Below, in pieces: positions 6,183-8,914 of a DNA stretch of 8,914 nt. The DNA comes from Fimbriimonadaceae bacterium. GTDB taxonomy: Bacteria; Armatimonadota; Fimbriimonadia; Fimbriimonadales; Fimbriimonadaceae. Position numbers and translations under genes: made by a program. The notes below the pieces were generated by a model that did no database searches, was not told the origin of the DNA, and was given only the letters and a program-made list of their open reading frames with translations. The stretch is from assembly GCA_014380605.1 (NCBI GenBank), contig JACMJO010000094.1:1-8914 (forward strand), given 5' to 3'. How positions within the stretch are numbered: the first letter of the stretch is position 1; every line of letters starts with the position of its first letter.

Positions 6183-8120
6183 TTAGAAATTTCCAATTAG
6201 CCACCTCTGGTCGACTGCGACCGCCAAGAATAGCAAGGCAAGATAAAGCATCGAGTAGTGGAAGAGAGCGCTCGCCTGAGGCCGCTCGATTTTTCGGTAA
6301 AGCTTCACGCAAAGCCGGATGAGAATAAGGTCCATTGCGATGACGGAAATCAGGAAGATCAGGCCGCTCGCTCCGACGAAGAATGGCAGCAAGCTCAACG
6401 CCACGGTGAGGGCCGTGTAAAAAGAAATCTGAGAAACGGTCGCCTTCTCCCCCTTTGCGACCGGCAGCATGGGCACTCCCGCCTCCGCGTAGTCGTCCTT
6501 CAACAGCAATGCCAGGGCCCAAAAGTGAACGGGCGTCCAGATGAAGATCAGGGCGAACATCCACCACGCCATTGCGTTCAGACTGCCCATCACTGCGACC
6601 CAACCGACCATTGGAGGCACCGCGCCCGCGGCTCCGCCGATGACGATGTTCTGCCAGGTTCGCCGCTTTAGGTAGAGCGTGTAAATGCAAACATAGAAAG
6701 CCTGGCCCGCCAATGCGATCATGGCGGCCCACAAATTCGCACCTGCCCAAAGCACGGCGAAGCTCCCAAACGTCAACGCCAACGAGAAGTTCATCGCCGC
6801 CGGCGTGGAGATCGATTGCGTCACCGTTGGGCGCTTAGATGTTCTCGCCATTCGACCGTCTATGTCTCGGTCGACCACCATATTCATGGCGTTGGCCGCT
6901 CCGGCGCTAAGGTATCCACCCACCATAACCGCGAGGAAAGGAACGAGGCCGGGCCACCCCTTGGCCGCGGCGAACATCGCGGCTCCCGCCGTAAACAGCA
7001 AAAGCGAAATGACCCGAGGCTTCGTGAGGACGATGTACGCCTTCACTGCTTCGCGCAGCGCCATCGAATCTCGCTTGCGAAGCGACCCTTCGCGGTGAGG
7101 CGCCGTGTTCATGAGTCCAAATGCAACCGCCACGACGATGGAAACGAAAAGGATGTCCCCAAGCACCAGATGCACCATCTGCATCCAGATGGGAGCCTCG
7201 AGCCTAATATTCGCTAACCCCATCAAGAGTTGGGCGCAAAAGGTCGCGACCATGATTTTCGACGCTCGCTTGACCGGCTCGCTTGGCCTTAAGTGGGCAA
7301 GCAGTCCGGCGAAAATGCATACAAACAAACCAACCGCGACGGAAAGGTAAGGATGCAAGGGTTGAATCTGCTGCATCCAATGTGCGTCTGGGTTTGACGC
7401 TTGGACCAAAACGTTCTTGACCGGCATCAGGGTGTGGCTCAGGGCATTAATGGCCCCGGTAACGGCAAGCACCATCACGCCCAAGAACGTGACAACGCTG
7501 ATTGGGACGATAGCGCCATTATCTCGAAAGGCGATACGCCCGCTACCAAGAGCGGACATCGCGGCAAGGGCAATGGAACTGACCAGCAACATGGTCGAGA
7601 TCACATGGAACGACATCACGCCAACCCGCGCTGCAGAATCGTTCGTGGTCACAAGACCAAACAGGACGAGCGCAGCTCCGATCAGGCCCTCAACCAAGGT
7701 CAAGCCCAAGGCAACGCTTGAAAATAATCGAGCTTGGTGTCCTTTGGGAAAGTTCTTGAACGCCATCACGACGAGGACGATGGCGAGAACTCCGCAAAGG
7801 CTTGTGGAAACGCGGTGCGATCCTTCCACAAGCCGCGCGAACGCCCCGTTCATCGGCTCGTGGCTCAGGTCCAAGAGTGGCCACTGCGCTCCGCCTCCGT
7901 CGCCCGATTTCGAAGCGCGGACGAAGACGCCCCAGGCAACTGCCGCCAGATTGTAAATGAGAACGAACCAGGCAAAGGTTGCAAACTTCGGAACGGCTCT
8001 ACGGTCGGGATCGTTGGAATTTGAGAGATCGGCAAGAATCGAAGGCTCGGCCTGCGCATTGGCCTGGCTAGTTTCTTCGCGGCGTTCCCGTGTATCGGAG
8101 AGGGCTGAATGACGTCTCAA
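6183..8120 (-). CDS. ctaA-ctaB: Fused heme A synthase (CtaA/COX15) - heme O synthase (CtaB/CyoE, protoheme IX farnesyltransferase)
   Basis: A 645-residue membrane protein with two enzymes in one chain. Residues about 46-340 are CtaA/COX15-like: a V-R-A-S-K-S-G motif in the first helix region, E99-G-S-H102-R (catalytic Glu and heme-ligand His positions), and further candidate heme ligands His172, His256 and His317. The Cys pair found in the extracellular loop of the Bacillus-type enzyme is absent (the loop reads S-G-D-G-G-G-A-Q-W-P). Residues about 358-645 are UbiA-type farnesyltransferase: L-T-K-P-R-V at 365-370, the prenyl-diphosphate/Mg site N413-x3-D417-x3-D421, Y-L-K-R-R-T-x-Q-N-I-V-I-G-G (483-496), G-A-V-P-P-x-V-G-W (499-507) and D-D-Y-A-E-A-G-V-P-M-L-P-V (542-554). 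The chain would turn heme B into heme O and then heme A for an aa3-type oxidase. The TTG at 8118-8120 is the only ATG/GTG/TTG between the in-frame stop at 8154-8156 and the first helix. The leader (1-45) is polar and of unknown role. The upstream ribosome site is weak. Confidence 0.93.
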   Translation of the reverse strand: MRRHSALSDTRERREETSQANAQAEPSILADLSNSNDPDRRAVPKFATFAWFVLIYNLAAVAWGVFVRASKSGDGGGAQWPLLDLSHEPMNGAFARLVEGSHRVSTSLCGVLAIVLVVMAFKNFPKGHQARLFSSVALGLTLVEGLIGAALVLFGLVTTNDSAARVGVMSFHVISTMLLVSSIALAAMSALGSGRIAFRDNGAIVPISVVTFLGVMVLAVTGAINALSHTLMPVKNVLVQASNPDAHWMQQIQPLHPYLSVAVGLFVCIFAGLLAHLRPSEPVKRASKIMVATFCAQLLMGLANIRLEAPIWMQMVHLVLGDILFVSIVVAVAFGLMNTAPHREGSLRKRDSMALREAVKAYIVLTKPRVISLLLFTAGAAMFAAAKGWPGLVPFLAVMVGGYLSAGAANAMNMVVDRDIDGRMARTSKRPTVTQSISTPAAMNFSLALTFGSFAVLWAGANLWAAMIALAGQAFYVCIYTLYLKRRTWQNIVIGGAAGAVPPMVGWVAVMGSLNAMAWWMFALIFIWTPVHFWALALLLKDDYAEAGVPMLPVAKGEKATVSQISFYTALTVALSLLPFFVGASGLIFLISVIAMDLILIRLCVKLYRKIERPQASALFHYSMLYLALLFLAVAVDQRWLIGNF

Positions 8121-8133
8121 GAATCCAACTTCA

Positions 8134-8144
8134 GTTTGGCAAAC
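8134..8144. promoter_or_regulatory. Near-operator palindrome GTTTG-G-CAAAC upstream of ctaA-ctaB
   Basis: An 11-bp perfect palindrome with a single-base centre, lying 14 bp upstream of the ctaA-ctaB TTG start, immediately before its weak ribosome-binding region. A near-identical site (GTTTG-C-CAAAA) lies at 8216-8226 over the putative promoter of the divergent TetR gene. Paired copies of one palindrome, one near each gene, suggest binding sites for a shared regulator, perhaps the TetR protein itself. This is inference from symmetry and position only. Confidence 0.4.
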
Positions 8145-8185
8145 GCGTCTCCGTCAAATCAACTAGACAAACGCCTTGCTGCCAA

Positions 8186-8209
8186 AACTTTCAATTTTCC
8201 TTGAAAGTT
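8186..8209. promoter_or_regulatory. 24-bp inverted repeat (9-bp arms, 6-bp centre) in the divergent control region
   Basis: The arms are AACTTTCAA (8186-8194) and TTGAAAGTT (8201-8209), an exact 9-bp match around TTTTCC. It sits roughly midway between the two divergent start codons. The arm spacing puts its half-sites about 1.5 helical turns apart centre to centre, as in many dimeric repressor operators. It could also form an RNA hairpin if either transcript starts beyond it. No terminator-like U-tract in the relevant direction is evident. It is the longest inverted repeat seen in the window and is a strong candidate for a regulator site. Confidence 0.5.
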
Positions 8210-8215
8210 CGAAAG

Positions 8216-8226
8216 GTTTGCCAAAA
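8216..8226. promoter_or_regulatory. Second copy of the GTTTGsCAAA palindrome, over the TetR -35 region
   Basis: GTTTG-C-CAAAA matches the 8134-8144 palindrome except for the centre and last base. Bases 8216-8225 are the exact reverse complement of 8135-8144. The two centres are 82 bp apart, close to eight helical turns. The site overlaps the putative -35 box at 8218-8223, so a protein bound here would block transcription of the TetR gene. A direct repeat TGCCAAAA also occurs at 8180-8187 and 8219-8226. Confidence 0.4.
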
Positions 8227-8247
8227 TCGCGAGATACCTCGTAGAAT
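8218..8247 (+). promoter_or_regulatory. Putative sigma-70-like promoter for the TetR gene
   Basis: TTGCCA (8218-8223) and TAGAAT (8242-8247) are separated by 18 bp, resembling -35 and -10 boxes (TTGACA and TATAAT). Transcription would start near 8254, leaving a leader of about 60 bp before the chosen TetR start. The -35 box lies in one of the palindromes, which would allow autorepression. No equally good promoter was found for ctaA-ctaB on the other strand. Confidence 0.4.
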
Positions 8248-8307
8248 AGGTCGTTTATTCTTCTTGTTGCGCAGTGCAAGTGAATTCGTGCATTGCCAAC
8301 AAGGTGT

Positions 8308-8311
8308 GAGG
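8308..8311 (+). promoter_or_regulatory. Ribosome binding site GAGG deciding the TetR start
   Basis: GAGG lies 6 nt before the TTG at 8318-8320 and gives that codon the best-placed Shine-Dalgarno sequence. Competing in-frame GTG codons at 8288-8290 and 8306-8308 have no purine-rich site at normal spacing. The TTG at 8312-8314 could use AAGG at 8301-8304. Confidence 0.45.
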
Positions 8312-8317
8312 TTGACC

Positions 8318-8914
8318 TTGGCCGGAACAAAAACTACAACTCGGGATCAGATTCTTGATGCAACCGAACGCATCATGGCGCGATACGGCTTCCGAAAAAT
8401 GACGATGGAAGACATCGCCAAGGAAGCGCGGGTCGGCCGCCGAACCATCTACCTTTACTTCAAGAACAAAGAGGACGTGGCTTTGTCCTCGATCGGGAGG
8501 GTTGTAGAGTCCGCACAGACCCGCATGAAAGATGTCCTCTGTGCTGAGGGCGGGGACATCGTCGAAAAGCTTCGGGCAATGCTCAAGGAGCGAGTCATGG
8601 GGCGCGTCCGGGCGGTGGCGGAGTACCACGAAAGTCTTGACGAGATCTTCGAAGTCGTGCGACCGGCTTACATTGAACGACGCCGGCAGTACTTCTTCAC
8701 CGAGCAAGACCTCATCAGCCAGGCACTTGAGATCGGCATCGAGGAAGGCAAGGTCCACATGTCCAATCCGATGGGAACCGCCGCAATCCTTCTTCAGGCA
8801 ACCAACGCCTATCTGCCTTACAGCCTGAGCGTTCGCGAATTGGGGAACCCAGATCAGATTGAGAAGCAATTGAGCCAGATGGTCGACCTCCTGATCAACG
8901 GCGTCACCAAGAAA
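8318..8914 (+). CDS. TetR/AcrR-family transcriptional regulator (3' end cut by window edge)
   Basis: 199 codons are visible and stay open to the right edge. The N-terminus is a standard TetR DNA-binding domain: T-R-D-Q-I-L-D-A-T-E-R-I-M-A-R-Y-G at 8-24, then the helix-turn-helix with M-T-M-E-D-I-A-K-E-A-R-V-G at 28-40 and R-R-T-I-Y-L-Y-F-K-N-K-E-D-V at 41-54. The helical C-terminal domain (about 60-199) is of the poorly conserved ligand-binding/dimerisation type, and I cannot name its ligand. TetR proteins are usually 190-220 residues, so the stop codon probably lies just beyond the edge. The gene is divergent from ctaA-ctaB with about 197 bp between starts, the usual arrangement for a regulator controlling itself and its neighbour. 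The start is taken as the TTG at 8318 because of the GAGG 6 nt upstream. GTG at 8306 (4 residues longer) or 8288 (10 longer) remain possible. Confidence 0.9.
   Translation, partial: MAGTKTTTRDQILDATERIMARYGFRKMTMEDIAKEARVGRRTIYLYFKNKEDVALSSIGRVVESAQTRMKDVLCAEGGDIVEKLRAMLKERVMGRVRAVAEYHESLDEIFEVVRPAYIERRRQYFFTEQDLISQALEIGIEEGKVHMSNPMGTAAILLQATNAYLPYSLSVRELGNPDQIEKQLSQMVDLLINGVTKK

Larger units (their letters stand above)
8121..8317. other. Divergent intergenic control region between ctaA-ctaB and the TetR gene
   Basis: This gap of 197 bp is more AT-rich than the genes beside it. It contains two GTTTGsCAAA palindromes (8134-8144, 8216-8226), a 24-bp inverted repeat (8186-8209), short direct repeats of CAAACGC (8140-8146, 8168-8174) and TGCCAAAA (8180-8187, 8219-8226), and one plausible promoter toward TetR (8218-8247). 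No small coding sequence with a convincing ribosome site and no RNA gene was seen. It is the probable control point for the respiratory operon. Confidence 0.6.

Noticed and set aside
6178..6750. Minus-strand open frame (190 codons) overlapping the CtaB half
   Set aside because: Same strand but a different frame from a well-conserved UbiA domain, and Arg/Gly-rich with no motif. A frame shadow.
8255..8869. Minus-strand open frame (204 codons) opposite the TetR gene
   Set aside because: The plus strand encodes a clear TetR helix-turn-helix in the same stretch. The minus-strand frame has no recognisable domain.
1..8914. A novel defence, mobile or secondary-metabolite system
   Set aside because: No transposase, integrase, CRISPR repeat, toxin-antitoxin or biosynthetic signature was seen. 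All genes except the regulator belong to one respiratory pathway.

Overview
The window carries the 5' part of an Alternative Complex III (ACIII) respiratory operon on the minus strand. In transcription order it runs from a fused heme A synthase/heme O synthase gene (ctaA-ctaB, about 8120 to 6183), through a 98-bp gap, to actA (pentaheme cytochrome c), actB (iron-sulfur/molybdopterin-like subunit), actC (NrfD-like quinol subunit), actD (DUF3341 membrane subunit) and the first 94 codons of actE (monoheme cytochrome c lipoprotein), which is cut by the left edge. On the plus strand, divergent from ctaA-ctaB, is a TetR-family regulator (about 8318 to beyond 8914). The divergent gap of about 200 bp holds several inverted repeats and a plausible promoter.

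The five act genes are packed with no room for internal promoters. The actB ATG lies 20 bp after actA, actB and actC abut (TAAATG), actC and actD overlap by 1 bp (TAATG), and actD and actE overlap by 4 bp (ATGA). ACIII is a quinol:cytochrome c/HiPIP oxidoreductase that replaces the bc1 complex. ActC takes electrons from menaquinol or ubiquinol, ActB has an Fe-S wire, and the ActA and ActE hemes pass electrons to a terminal oxidase. CtaA-CtaB makes heme O and then heme A for an aa3/caa3-type oxidase, so the operon combines quinol oxidation with oxidase cofactor supply. Oxidase structural genes may lie downstream of the left edge, but they are not visible here.

The organism is a diderm-type aerobic bacterium of moderate-to-high GC. 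Its subunits carry Tat, lipoprotein and membrane-anchor signals. A fused ctaA-ctaB next to an act operon, with a TetR regulator, would suit groups such as Armatimonadota (Fimbriimonadia-like), Acidobacteriota or Chloroflexota-related lineages. This is a guess from gene style, not a placement. No tRNA, rRNA, IS element, CRISPR array or prophage signature was seen. The window looks like core energy metabolism rather than an accessory island. The least explained parts are the repeat-rich divergent control region, the palindrome between ctaA-ctaB and actA, and the fusion protein itself.
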